Shown one piece after another: positions 35,383-43,602 of a stretch of 64,000 nt of DNA. The notes beneath the pieces were generated by a model. That model saw only the letters and a program-made list of their open reading frames with translations, searched no databases and was not told where the DNA came from. This DNA comes from Mongoliimonas terrestris (GTDB lineage: Bacteria > Pseudomonadota > Alphaproteobacteria > Rhizobiales > Pleomorphomonadaceae). Positions within the stretch are counted from its first letter, which is position 1. Every line of letters begins with the position of its first letter. A program made the position numbers and the translations under genes. The stretch lies in NCBI RefSeq assembly GCF_001927285.1, contig NZ_MSIG01000017.1:20317-84316 (forward strand), given 5' to 3'.

Positions 35383-36786
35383 ATGACCGCCGCCATCGCC
35401 GAACCGAGCTTTGCCCATCGTCCCGTGCCGCCCGCGCCGGTGCCGGGAACGCGCGAGCTCGGCTATGCGGAGCTTCTCCTCCGGCTGCGCAGCAACCCGC
35501 TGACCATCTGGCGGCGGATCCATTTCGAGCGGCCGGTGGTGTCCGGCAAGAGCCTTCTCGGCCACGCGGTGGTGCTCAACGATCCGGCGGCGATCCGGCA
35601 CGTGTTCGTCGACAATGTCGCGAACTACCGCAAGGACGACCTGCAGCGCTCTGTCCTCGCGCCCGGCCTCGGCGAGGGGCTGCTGACCGCCGAGGGGGAC
35701 GTGTGGAAGCGCACCCGGCGGACGGTGGCGCCGCTCTTCACCCCGAAAGCTGTGGCGGCCCTCGCGCCGCGCATGGAGGGGCCGGCCCTCGCGCTCGCCG
35801 AGCGGATGGCGCGCCGTCGGCCGGGGCGGGTGCTCGACATCACCCACGACATGACCCGCGTCACCTACGACATCCTCGCCGCCACGCTCTTCTCCGAGAC
35901 GATCGCCGGCGGCGCCTCGGCCTTCTCCAAGGCGCTCACCCGCTATTTCGAGACCCAGGGCCGCATCGATCCGCTGGACGTGCTCGGCGCCCCGGCCTTC
36001 GTGCCGCGCCTCGGCCGGCTGATGGCGCGGCCTGCGATCCGCTTCTTCGAGGACGAGGTGATCCGCATTATCAAGGCCCGCCGCGCCGAACTGGAGCGGG
36101 CCGACGAGGCCCCGGCCGACCTTCTCACTGCGCTTCTGCGGGCGAGCGACCCGGAAACCGGCGTCGGGCTGACGGAGGCGGAGGTCGGCGCCAACATCGT
36201 CACCTTCATCGGCGCCGGCCACGAGACCACCGCCAACGTGCTGACCTGGTCGCTCTATCTCCTCGCCGAGAACCCGGACGTGCTCGACGCCGTGGAACGC
36301 GAGGCGGACGCGGTGGCGGACGACCGGGTCGGCGCGGCGCTCTCCGGCACGGGGCTCGACCTCACTCGCGCGGTCATCGAGGAGGCCATGCGCCTCTACC
36401 CGCCGGTCGCCTCCCTCTCCCGCGCGGCCATCGCGGACGACCGGGTCGGCGACGTGGCGATCCCGAAGGGCGCCACGGTGGTGGTGGCGCCCTACGTGCT
36501 CCACCGCCACCGCCTGCTCTGGGAGGCGCCGGAGCGCTTCATGCCGGAGCGCTTCCTGCCGCCGGCCCGCGCCGGCATCGACCGCTTCGCCTTCCTGCCG
36601 TTCGGGGCCGGTCCGCGCATCTGCGTCGGCGCCCAGTTCGCCCTCGTGGAGGCGATGATCGTCTTGACGACGCTCGTCCACCGCCTGCGCTTCGCCTATG
36701 CGGGCGACGGACCGCCGCGCCCGGTGCAGCGCATCACGCTGCGGCCTGCGGACGGCATGCCCATGCGGGTGGACCGGCGAAGGTGA
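35383..36786 (+). CDS. Cytochrome P450
   Basis: A 467-aa soluble bacterial P450 monooxygenase. I-helix oxygen-activation motif: VTFIGAGHETTANVLTWSL. K-helix ExxR: RAVIEEAMRLYPPVASLSR. Heme-binding loop: FLPFGAGPRICVGAQFALVE, with the axial Cys. No membrane anchor or fused reductase is present, and no ferredoxin gene is adjacent, so redox partners are elsewhere. The pattern ends near CYP4/CYP102-like fatty-acid hydroxylases (ICVGAQFAL.EA), but the substrate cannot be stated. ATG 35383 has GAGGGA seven bases upstream. Confidence 0.92.
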   Translation: MTAAIAEPSFAHRPVPPAPVPGTRELGYAELLLRLRSNPLTIWRRIHFERPVVSGKSLLGHAVVLNDPAAIRHVFVDNVANYRKDDLQRSVLAPGLGEGLLTAEGDVWKRTRRTVAPLFTPKAVAALAPRMEGPALALAERMARRRPGRVLDITHDMTRVTYDILAATLFSETIAGGASAFSKALTRYFETQGRIDPLDVLGAPAFVPRLGRLMARPAIRFFEDEVIRIIKARRAELERADEAPADLLTALLRASDPETGVGLTEAEVGANIVTFIGAGHETTANVLTWSLYLLAENPDVLDAVEREADAVADDRVGAALSGTGLDLTRAVIEEAMRLYPPVASLSRAAIADDRVGDVAIPKGATVVVAPYVLHRHRLLWEAPERFMPERFLPPARAGIDRFAFLPFGAGPRICVGAQFALVEAMIVLTTLVHRLRFAYAGDGPPRPVQRITLRPADGMPMRVDRRR

Positions 36787-36902
36787 GGCGGGACGCGTTG
36801 TCGGTCGTGACACAGGGCGGGCAATCCGCATGCCGGTCGGGTCCGTATGCAGCGCGCACCACCCATCCGATCCCGCATCCCCGAAACCGCGCCCGATCCC
36901 CG

Positions 36903-37079
36903 ATGCCCAAGATGCGCCGCAAGGCCGACCTCCCCACCAAGATCTGTGCCGCCTGCCAGCGCCCGTTCGCCTGGCGGCGCAAGTGGGCGCGCGACTGGGA
37001 GGCGGTGCGCTTCTGCTCGGACCGCTGCCGCGACACCGGCCGGCGGACCGCAGACCGGCCGGGCGCCCTGTCCCGATGA
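36903..37079 (+). CDS. DUF2256 zinc-finger small protein
   Basis: A 58-aa protein with the DUF2256 pattern: KICAACQRPFAWRRKWARDW followed by FCSDRC, giving two Cys-x2-4-Cys pairs that likely bind zinc, and a strongly basic middle. The stop codon overlaps the ATG of the photolyase gene (ATGA), so the two are coupled. In many bacteria DUF2256 genes stand next to cryptochrome/photolyase genes, which supports a shared role, perhaps in DNA or flavin/Fe-S cofactor handling. That role is inference. Confidence 0.85.
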   Translation: MPKMRRKADLPTKICAACQRPFAWRRKWARDWEAVRFCSDRCRDTGRRTADRPGALSR

Positions 37080-38620
37080 CGGCGCTCCGCCTCGTTCTCG
37101 GCGACCAGCTCAGCCGCGATCTCGCCAGCCTGTCCGATCTTGCCGCCGGCGACGTGGTGCTGATGGCGGAGGTGGCCGACGAGACCACCTATGTGGGCCA
37201 TCACAAGCAGAAGATCGCCTTCGTGCTCGCCGCCATGCGCCACTTTGCCGAGGCGCTTCGCCGCGACGGCGTGACCGTGGACTATGTGCAGCTGGACGAG
37301 GCCGGCAACACCGGATCGTTCCCGGGCGAGATCGCCCGCGCCGTCGCGCGCCACCGGCCGGAGCGCATCGTGCTCACCGAGCCCGGCGAGTGGCGCGTCC
37401 TGGAGATGATGCGCGCGTTGGAGGCTGACCTCGGCGTGAAGGTGGAGATCCGCGACGACACGCGCTTCTTCGCCACACGCGGACGGTTCCGCCGGTGGGC
37501 GGCGGACCGGCAGAGCTACCGCATGGAGTATTTCTATCGGGAGATGCGCCGGGAGACCGGCATCCTGATGGACGGCGAAAAGCCGGTGGGCGGCCAGTGG
37601 AACTTCGACCACGACAACCGCGCCCGCCTGCCGCGCGACATCCCGGTGCCGAAGCGGCGCCGCACGCCGCCCGACCCGATCACCGCCGAGGTGCTGGTCC
37701 TCGTCGCCCGCCGCTTCCCGCACCATTTCGGCGACCTGGAGCCCTTCGGCTGGGCGGTGACGCGCGAGGACGCACTGGCGGCGCTCGACCACTTCGTCGC
37801 CGACTGCCTGGAGCGCTTCGGCACCTACCAGGACGCCATGCGGGCGGGCGAGCCCTTCCTCTTCCACGCGCTCATCTCGCCTTATCTCAACGTCGGCCTC
37901 CTCGACCCGCGCGAGGCCTGCGCCGCCGCCGAAGCCGCCTATCGGGCGGGGCGGGCGCCGCTCAACGCGGTGGAGGGTTTCGTCCGCCAGATCCTCGGCT
38001 GGCGGGAGTATGTGCGCGGCATCTACTGGCTGCACATGCCCGACTACGCGGCCATCAACGCGCTCGGCGCGCGCCGCCGGCTGCCGTGGTTCTACTGGAG
38101 CGGCGAGACCGACCTCAACTGCATCCGCACCGTGGTGGAGGACATCCGCCGCACCGCCTACGCCCACCACATCCAGCGCCTGATGGTGACCGGCGTATTC
38201 GCGCTGCTGGCGGGCGTGGAGCCGGCCGAGATCGAGGAATGGTATCTGGCCGTCTTCATCGACGCCTACGACTGGGTGGAACTGCCGAACGTGCACGGCA
38301 TGGTGATGTTCGCGGACGGCGGGCTGCTGGCGTCCAAGCCCTATGCGGCGTCCGGCGCCTACATCGACCGGATGTCCGACTATTGCGCCGGCTGCGTCTA
38401 CAGCCCGGCCGTGAAGAGCGGACCGGGCGCGTGTCCGTTCAACCTTCTCTACTGGCACTTCCTCCTCGTCAACGAGCCGACCCTTGGCCGCAATCCGCGC
38501 CTCGCGATGCCCTACCGCACGCTCGCGCGCTTCTCCGACGAACGCCGCGCCGAGATCGTCCGGGAGGCGGAGGCCTACCTGGAGAGCCTGGACGACCGGG
38601 CGCCGGCCCTGCAGCCGTAG
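37076..38620 (+). CDS. Fe-S bacterial cryptochrome/photolyase (PhrB-like)
   Basis: A 514-aa member of the FeS-BCP/CryPro group, which includes the (6-4) photolyase PhrB. The N-terminal antenna domain starts TALRLVLGDQLSRDLASLSD. The FAD-binding helical domain shows NAVEGFVRQILGWREYVRGI and DCLERFGTYQDAMRAGEPFLFHALISPYLN. Four Cys can hold a 4Fe-4S cluster: one in TDLNCIRTVVEDI and three in SDYCAGCVYSPAVKSGPGACPFN. The region DAYDWVELPNVHGMVMFADG is typical. The likely role is light-driven DNA repair or photoreception. The start overlaps the DUF2256 stop. Confidence 0.92.
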   Translation: MTALRLVLGDQLSRDLASLSDLAAGDVVLMAEVADETTYVGHHKQKIAFVLAAMRHFAEALRRDGVTVDYVQLDEAGNTGSFPGEIARAVARHRPERIVLTEPGEWRVLEMMRALEADLGVKVEIRDDTRFFATRGRFRRWAADRQSYRMEYFYREMRRETGILMDGEKPVGGQWNFDHDNRARLPRDIPVPKRRRTPPDPITAEVLVLVARRFPHHFGDLEPFGWAVTREDALAALDHFVADCLERFGTYQDAMRAGEPFLFHALISPYLNVGLLDPREACAAAEAAYRAGRAPLNAVEGFVRQILGWREYVRGIYWLHMPDYAAINALGARRRLPWFYWSGETDLNCIRTVVEDIRRTAYAHHIQRLMVTGVFALLAGVEPAEIEEWYLAVFIDAYDWVELPNVHGMVMFADGGLLASKPYAASGAYIDRMSDYCAGCVYSPAVKSGPGACPFNLLYWHFLLVNEPTLGRNPRLAMPYRTLARFSDERRAEIVREAEAYLESLDDRAPALQP

Positions 38621-38632
38621 CCAAGGCGGCCG

Positions 38633-40669
38633 TCAGGCCGTGCCGTCGGTCTCGCGGTCGAGGAGGCGGGCGCGCACGTGGTCGTCGGAGGTGCGCGGCT
38701 TCGGGCGGTCCGGCCCCGCGTAGGGGTCGAGCGCCTGCCGCGTTACGGCGGTCACCCGGCAAGTGTCGCACATGCGCACGAGGTCGGCGCGGGAGCCGGG
38801 GCCGCTGAACATCCAGTGCGTTCCGGCGAGCTTCGCCGCCACCTTCTCGATGGTGGACCTGGTGCCGAACGGCTTGCCGCACTGGATGCAGGCGAACGGC
38901 TCCTCCTCCTTGATCACCTGGCGCGGGGCGCCGGCGCGCGCGAAGGCAAGGCGCGGCTCCAGGGTGATCACCCGCTCCGGGCAAGTGTTGGCGCAGAGCC
39001 CGCACTGGACGCAGAGGCTCTCCTCGAAGGTCAGCATCGGTCGGTCCGGGTTGTCGCCGAGGGCGCCGGTCGGGCAGGCGGACGTGCAGGCGAGGCAGAG
39101 CGTGCAGCCGTCCGTGTCGACAACGACCCGGCCGAACGGCGCGCCCGCGGGCAGCGGCACCGCGTCCACCGGGGTCGGCGCTACCGCGTGGAGGTGGGCG
39201 AGCGCCACGTCGAACACCGGGCGCTTCGGCCCGGCCGGCTGGAAGCGGGCCGGCGGATCGGCGGTGACGCCGCCCTCAACCGCGCGAAGGGCGGAAAGCA
39301 GCGCGTCCGGGTCGTCGGTCTCGATGCGGCCGACGAGGCCTTTGCCGAAGCCGAGACCGGCCAGCACCGGCTCCATCAGGGCCGCCGACCGGTCGAGCGC
39401 CGTCAGATCGTGGCGCGGCCGGGCGCGGGCGAGGAAGCGCACCGCCGCTGTCCCGTAAGCGAAGAGGGCGGCCAGCTGCTCGGGACCGACCTGTGTGATC
39501 TCGTTCACCGCCACCGGCAGCACCGCCGCCGGCAGACCGTCGCCATGGCGGGCGAGGGCGTCGATGAGGTCGGCGCCGTGGTCCTCGTCGTGGAAGAGCA
39601 CCACCGGCCGCCTGCCGCCGGCGGCCGCGAAGGCGAGCATCAGCGCGCGGAGGCGACGCATCAGGGCGTCCGCCGCCGGCAGGGTGTAGGACGCGGCGCC
39701 TGTCGGGCAGACGGAGGCGCAGGAGCCGCAGCCGGCGCAAAGCATCGGGTCGATCGCCACCGTGTCGCCGGCCGGCGCGATGGCGCCGGCGGGGCAGACC
39801 TCCAGGCAGCGGGTGCAGCCGGTCTTCCGCGACCGGGAGTGGGCGCAGAGCCCCGCGTCGAAGGCGACATAGCGGGGCTTGTCGAAGGTGCCGACGAGAT
39901 CCGTCGCCGCCAGCACCACGGCCGCCACGGCGTCGCGGCTGCCCGGATCGGCGCGGAGGTAACCGGGCCGGAGGTCCGCGGCGGTCACCAGCGGCGTCCC
40001 CCCGGAGAGGTCCACCACGAGGTCGAAGCCGAGCGTCACGCCGTCCGCCACCGGACCGACGCGCACGTGGTCGCGGGACGACGGCGCCGCCGCCCGGCGA
40101 CCGTCGACCGTCACCTCGAAGGCGCCGAGGTAGCCGGCGAGGCGGCGCACCCGGCCTTCCAGGAGGGCGAAGCCGTCGCGCCGGGACGGCAGCACGGCGG
40201 CGAGCGCCGGAAGGACGAGCGTCACGTCGAGCCGGCCCTGCAGCTGGCGGGCGACGTCGACGGCTGCCGCGTCGCGGCCGATCACCAGCGTCCGGCCGGC
40301 GCTTTCGAAGGTGACGGGCGCGGGGGGCGAGGCGGTCTCGGCGGCGGCGGCAAGAAGCGCGGCCATCTTCGGGCCGGCGCTCGCCCCTTCGCTCGACCAG
40401 CCGGCCGCCTCGCGCAGGCTGGCGAAGCGGATATCGCCCGCCAGCCCCTCCGCCTCGGCGGTCGCCTCGAACAGGGGGCGCATGGCGGTGCATCCGACGA
40501 GCACCGTGCCGCCCGCGGCCGCGTCGCGGAAGCGGTCGATGTCGAGGCCGCAGGCATGGCGGGCGGTGACCACCCGGGCGTCCGGGAAGGCCTGGCGGAT
40601 GGCGGACGGATCGAGCGGCTGCGTGTCCTCGCAGGAGCAGAGTAGGAGCGTCGTCGAGGGAGCCGTCAT
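38633..40669 (-). CDS. Multi-cluster 4Fe-4S ferredoxin-like protein of the FDH locus
   Basis: A 678-aa cytoplasmic protein with four ferredoxin-type motifs in two pairs: GCTRCLEVCPAGAI and LCAGCGSCASVCPTGAA near residues 285-330, then GCTLCLACTSACPTGAL and LCVQCGLCANTCPERVI near 535-580. Extra Cys pairs lie near the end (FACIQCGKPFGTR, RMCDTCRVTAV). The N-terminal part (TTLLLCSCEDTQPLDPSAIR) resembles a HdrA-like or CoM-reductase-type region but lacks a clear FAD motif. Such proteins accompany the formate dehydrogenase locus in Hyphomicrobiales, probably supplying electrons or sulfur for cofactor maturation. ATG 40669 is chosen with AGGAT upstream. Confidence 0.82.
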   Translation of the reverse strand: MTAPSTTLLLCSCEDTQPLDPSAIRQAFPDARVVTARHACGLDIDRFRDAAAGGTVLVGCTAMRPLFEATAEAEGLAGDIRFASLREAAGWSSEGASAGPKMAALLAAAAETASPPAPVTFESAGRTLVIGRDAAAVDVARQLQGRLDVTLVLPALAAVLPSRRDGFALLEGRVRRLAGYLGAFEVTVDGRRAAAPSSRDHVRVGPVADGVTLGFDLVVDLSGGTPLVTAADLRPGYLRADPGSRDAVAAVVLAATDLVGTFDKPRYVAFDAGLCAHSRSRKTGCTRCLEVCPAGAIAPAGDTVAIDPMLCAGCGSCASVCPTGAASYTLPAADALMRRLRALMLAFAAAGGRRPVVLFHDEDHGADLIDALARHGDGLPAAVLPVAVNEITQVGPEQLAALFAYGTAAVRFLARARPRHDLTALDRSAALMEPVLAGLGFGKGLVGRIETDDPDALLSALRAVEGGVTADPPARFQPAGPKRPVFDVALAHLHAVAPTPVDAVPLPAGAPFGRVVVDTDGCTLCLACTSACPTGALGDNPDRPMLTFEESLCVQCGLCANTCPERVITLEPRLAFARAGAPRQVIKEEEPFACIQCGKPFGTRSTIEKVAAKLAGTHWMFSGPGSRADLVRMCDTCRVTAVTRQALDPYAGPDRPKPRTSDDHVRARLLDRETDGTA

Positions 40670-40811
40670 GAGATCCTGGCTTGGCGGGAGGCCTTGCGGG
40701 GGTGGTCGACACATAGTTACGAACTTATATAAGGCGATGGGAAGGCTTTTGCCGGATTCCGGTTTCGTCCCCGTGGGATGCGGCCGGTCGGCTCGGCAGG
40801 ATGGACGATCG

Positions 40812-41540
40812 GTGCCCGCGCAGTCTCACCCGGACGACAGCCTCGTCCTTCCTCCCGTCTACCGCCCGGTCCGGGCGGCGGCGGGACGTGGCGCGTTCGC
40901 CGACGCCTGCCGGAGGGCCGCGGACCTCGGGGCAGGGGGCTTCGTGCACCGGCTCGGCCCGGACCTTCTCGACATCGCCATCGTGTTCGAGCCGGAGGCG
41001 CCGCTTGCAAGCGCGCGCCGGCTGCTTCTCCTCGGTGTCGACGCGCTTGCCGCGACGCTCGTCGCCATCGCGCCGCCCGGCACCCTCGTCGCCATCGCCT
41101 ATCCGGATGCGGTGACCCTCAACGGCGTCATCGTCGGCGGCGCCCGCCTCGCCGCGGTGCCGGCAACGCCGCAGGACGCGGTTCCTGACACTGTGGTGCT
41201 GGGCCTCATGGTCAGGATCGACGCGGCGGCGGGCGAGCCGGGGCAATGGACGCGGGGCAGCACGCTTGTCGAGGAGGGCGTCGAGGCACTCGACCCAGCG
41301 GCCTTCGCCGAGCTCCTGTCGGCCCACGTGCTCTCCGGTGTCGATCGCTGGCTGACCGACGGGTTCGACCCGATCGGCCGCAGCGTCCTCGCGCGGCTCG
41401 GCGCGGCCGGCGGCCTGAACCTGCGGCTTGATGACGCTGGGGCCCTGATCGACGGAACCGGACAGCGGGTTGCGGACTTATCCGCAACGGCCGAGATCGC
41501 GACCTGGCTTGATCCCGCCACGGAGACCCCATGGCTCTGA
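40812..41540 (+). CDS. Biotin/lipoate-protein ligase-like protein, FDH-linked
   Basis: About 242 aa with the fold of biotin/lipoate ligases: LDIAIVFEPEAPLASARRLL, then LVAIAYPDAVTLNGVIVGGA in the position of the BirA GRGR/KWPND region, and TRGSTLVEEGVEALDPAAFA. The catalytic Lys and the ATP-binding Gly/Arg loop of true ligases are not evident, so activity is doubtful. An ATG at 40737 is possible; GTG at 40812 fits the family start (SLVLPPVYRPV). The gene overlaps the DUF6505 gene by 10 bases. It is part of the plus-strand wing of the formate dehydrogenase locus. Confidence 0.72.
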   Translation: MPAQSHPDDSLVLPPVYRPVRAAAGRGAFADACRRAADLGAGGFVHRLGPDLLDIAIVFEPEAPLASARRLLLLGVDALAATLVAIAPPGTLVAIAYPDAVTLNGVIVGGARLAAVPATPQDAVPDTVVLGLMVRIDAAAGEPGQWTRGSTLVEEGVEALDPAAFAELLSAHVLSGVDRWLTDGFDPIGRSVLARLGAAGGLNLRLDDAGALIDGTGQRVADLSATAEIATWLDPATETPWL

Positions 41541-42103
41541 AGCTTCTCTTCGTCGAACGGCTCGACGAATCCGATGCCTTCGTGTTCGAGCACGCCGCGC
41601 CGGCCGGCGAGATCGCCGTTTCAGGTGCGTTCGCCTTCTGGGGCGAGGACCCGGCGGCTCTTGCCGGCAAGCGCCGCCAGGCCTTCCGGTCCGGCTTTCT
41701 CGGAATCGGCAGCTTCGGTCGTTCCACCCTCGCCACCGTCGCGGAGGTGACGCCGGCGGCGCGAGCCGCCGCGATCGAGTCGCTCGCCGATCACCTCCTC
41801 GCCCAGTATGGCGCGCCATCCCCTGATGCCGCCCGTGCGGCCGCGGAGGACGAACTGGCCTTTGCCGAAAGCCTGGCCGATCTGCCGGTCGGCACTACCG
41901 TCGCGGTCGCCCGGGCCGTGGAGGACGGCGAGATCCGCGAGCGGTTCCGCACCCTCCACCGGAGCGAGCCGAAGCCGGATTTCTCCCGCGGCCTCTTCAA
42001 CGCCATCGTGGCCGTGCCGGACGATGCACCCGACGCGGACACTGCCGCGCCGGACGCGACCGTCGATCTCGCGGCGCTCGCCGCCCGTCCGGAGTGGTCA
42101 TGA
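41531..42103 (+). CDS. DUF6505 family protein
   Basis: A 190-aa cytoplasmic protein with no signal peptide. It starts MALKLLFVERLDESDAFVFE and has the conserved segment FSRGLFNAIVAVPDD near the C-terminus. I recognise it as the DUF6505 group found beside formate dehydrogenase genes; the biochemical role is unknown. It overlaps the ligase-like gene by 10 bases and the DUF6352 gene by four (ATGA), so all three are made together. Confidence 0.75.
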   Translation: MALKLLFVERLDESDAFVFEHAAPAGEIAVSGAFAFWGEDPAALAGKRRQAFRSGFLGIGSFGRSTLATVAEVTPAARAAAIESLADHLLAQYGAPSPDAARAAAEDELAFAESLADLPVGTTVAVARAVEDGEIRERFRTLHRSEPKPDFSRGLFNAIVAVPDDAPDADTAAPDATVDLAALAARPEWS

Positions 42104-43104
42104 GCGGCGACTTCTGGGTCTCCTCCGGCCATCACTTGGCGGACCGCTCCGACGGCGGCGGTCTCGTCGTCACGGACGATTTCCTCCGCCTCTATCTGGC
42201 CCGTCCGGAAGTGGTGCCGCCGCCGGACGCCGGCCCGGCGGAGCGGACGCTGCACGCCCGGCTGATGGCCGAGCCGCGCCTTGCGGTGGAGCCGGACTGG
42301 ATCGACGACCTCGACGATCCGGACGCCCGCGAGAACTGGCGCGTGCTCCTCGCCTTCCGGGACCGGCTCCTCGCCCACCCGACCCTGGAAGCGGTCTATC
42401 TCGACCTCGCGCGCCGCGGCACCCAGGGCACGCCGCCGCTCTTCCTGCAGCAACTCGTCCACGTGATCCTCCGCAACGCGCTCAACATGGAGCGCAATGC
42501 CTTCGTGCTTCGCGCCGCCGAACTCCTGTTCCGCCCCCAGCGGCTCACCATCCACGAAGGCCGGCTGCTCCTTGCCGACGAGGAGCGGGTGGGCGACCCG
42601 CGTCCGGCCGCCCACGGCTCACCGCTGACGGCGCTGTTCGAGGACGCGAGCGCCCGTTCGCTCGACGTGCTGGCGCCGGAGACGGCGGACGGGTACCGGG
42701 CGCGGTCGGACGCCTTCGACACGGTGATCGACTTCCGCCTCGGCGGCCCGGCGCGCGACGGCTTCGCCCGGGCGCTCGAACACTTCGTGCTGCACATGCT
42801 GAACCTGCCGGTCCGCATCGAGGCGATCCCGCGGGTGGACGGGCCGCTCGCCTGGTACGTGGGCCTCGACACGGATGCCACGCGGATCGGCGACGCGGTC
42901 TGGAACGGCACGCCCTTGCCGCCAGACGATGCGGGCCGGGTCGTGGCACTCTTCCATATGCATATCCTCGACCGGGACCGGGTGCTCGACCGGGTCGCCG
43001 GCGAACCAGTGCTGCTGATCCTCGCCCATGGCCCGGACCGGGTGGTGCGGGTGAAGCCGCAGAACCTTCTGACCGGCCTTCCGCTCGGCGACCGGATCTC
43101 GTGA
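42100..43104 (+). CDS. DUF6352 family protein
   Basis: A 334-aa protein beginning MSGDFWVSSGHHLADRSDGG and VTDDFLRLYLARPEVVPP, the hallmark of the DUF6352 group. The later part includes LEHFVLHMLNLPVRIEAIPR and WYVGLDTDATRIGDAVWNG. No catalytic motif, metal site or membrane segment stands out. It is co-translated with DUF6505 (four-base overlap) and lies opposite the formate dehydrogenase structural genes. Formate dehydrogenase assembly or regulation is the reasonable guess. Confidence 0.78.
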   Translation: MSGDFWVSSGHHLADRSDGGGLVVTDDFLRLYLARPEVVPPPDAGPAERTLHARLMAEPRLAVEPDWIDDLDDPDARENWRVLLAFRDRLLAHPTLEAVYLDLARRGTQGTPPLFLQQLVHVILRNALNMERNAFVLRAAELLFRPQRLTIHEGRLLLADEERVGDPRPAAHGSPLTALFEDASARSLDVLAPETADGYRARSDAFDTVIDFRLGGPARDGFARALEHFVLHMLNLPVRIEAIPRVDGPLAWYVGLDTDATRIGDAVWNGTPLPPDDAGRVVALFHMHILDRDRVLDRVAGEPVLLILAHGPDRVVRVKPQNLLTGLPLGDRIS

Positions 43105-43216
43105 CCTTTGCCGAACCGGCGGGCGCGCGGATCGTTGTGATTGTGAGGCCGGCCGAGCCGGGTCCGGCACATGCGTCCGGCCCGCCCCCCACCGACCAGC
43201 CAGGGAGCCACGGAAC

Positions 43217-43375
43217 ATGAAAGCCTTTCTCGCCGCCGTCGTCGCCGTCGTGGGTCTCGCCGCCATCACGGGCTTCCTCGCCCCGCGCGCCGTCGGACTG
43301 ACGGCCTCGGAAGCCTATTCCACTGTCGGCGCCCGCGTCGGCGAGGACGGCACCGCTGAACACCGGGGCTGGTGA
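43217..43375 (+). CDS. 52-aa exported or membrane small protein of the FDH locus
   Basis: The ATG at 43217 follows AGGGAGCCACGGAAC, with GGGAG ten bases upstream. The product is MKAFLAAVVAVVGLAAITGF, a short basic start and hydrophobic helix, then about 30 polar residues ending GEDGTAEHRGW. It could be a small membrane anchor or a secreted peptide. It is the last gene of the plus-strand wing, followed by a REP element and the convergent gamma subunit gene. Function unknown. Confidence 0.65.
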   Translation: MKAFLAAVVAVVGLAAITGFLAPRAVGLTASEAYSTVGARVGEDGTAEHRGW

Positions 43376-43429
43376 GTTGGGGGAAGGCGGGGTGCGGACG
43401 TGCAGATGCTCCACCTCCCGCCCCGAGAC

Positions 43430-43528
43430 GTCACCCCGGCGAAAGCCGGGGCCCAGCCGACGTTGAAGGAGACCCCGACGGCGCGGAACGGCCGCCGTCG
43501 GTTGGATCCCGGCTTTCGCCGGGATGAC
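43430..43528. repeat. REP composite element, copy 4
   Basis: A 99-bp element bounded by GTCACCCCGGCGAAAGCCGG and CCGGCTTTCGCCGGGATGAC, with internal CAGCCGACG / CGTCGGTTGG inverted motifs as in the other three copies. It lies between the convergent 52-aa gene and the gamma subunit gene. It may help end or protect both transcripts. Confidence 0.8.
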
Positions 43529-43602
43529 GTTCCTCGTTTGGGTAACGGCGCGTTCGTTCTCGACCGCCCCCGGCATGACGGGAACGCGCGGGTCGCCGCT
43601 CC

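Noticed and set aside
38678..40645. 655-aa plus-strand open frame
   Set aside because: Antisense to the multi-cluster ferredoxin gene, whose Cys motifs prove the minus-strand frame.
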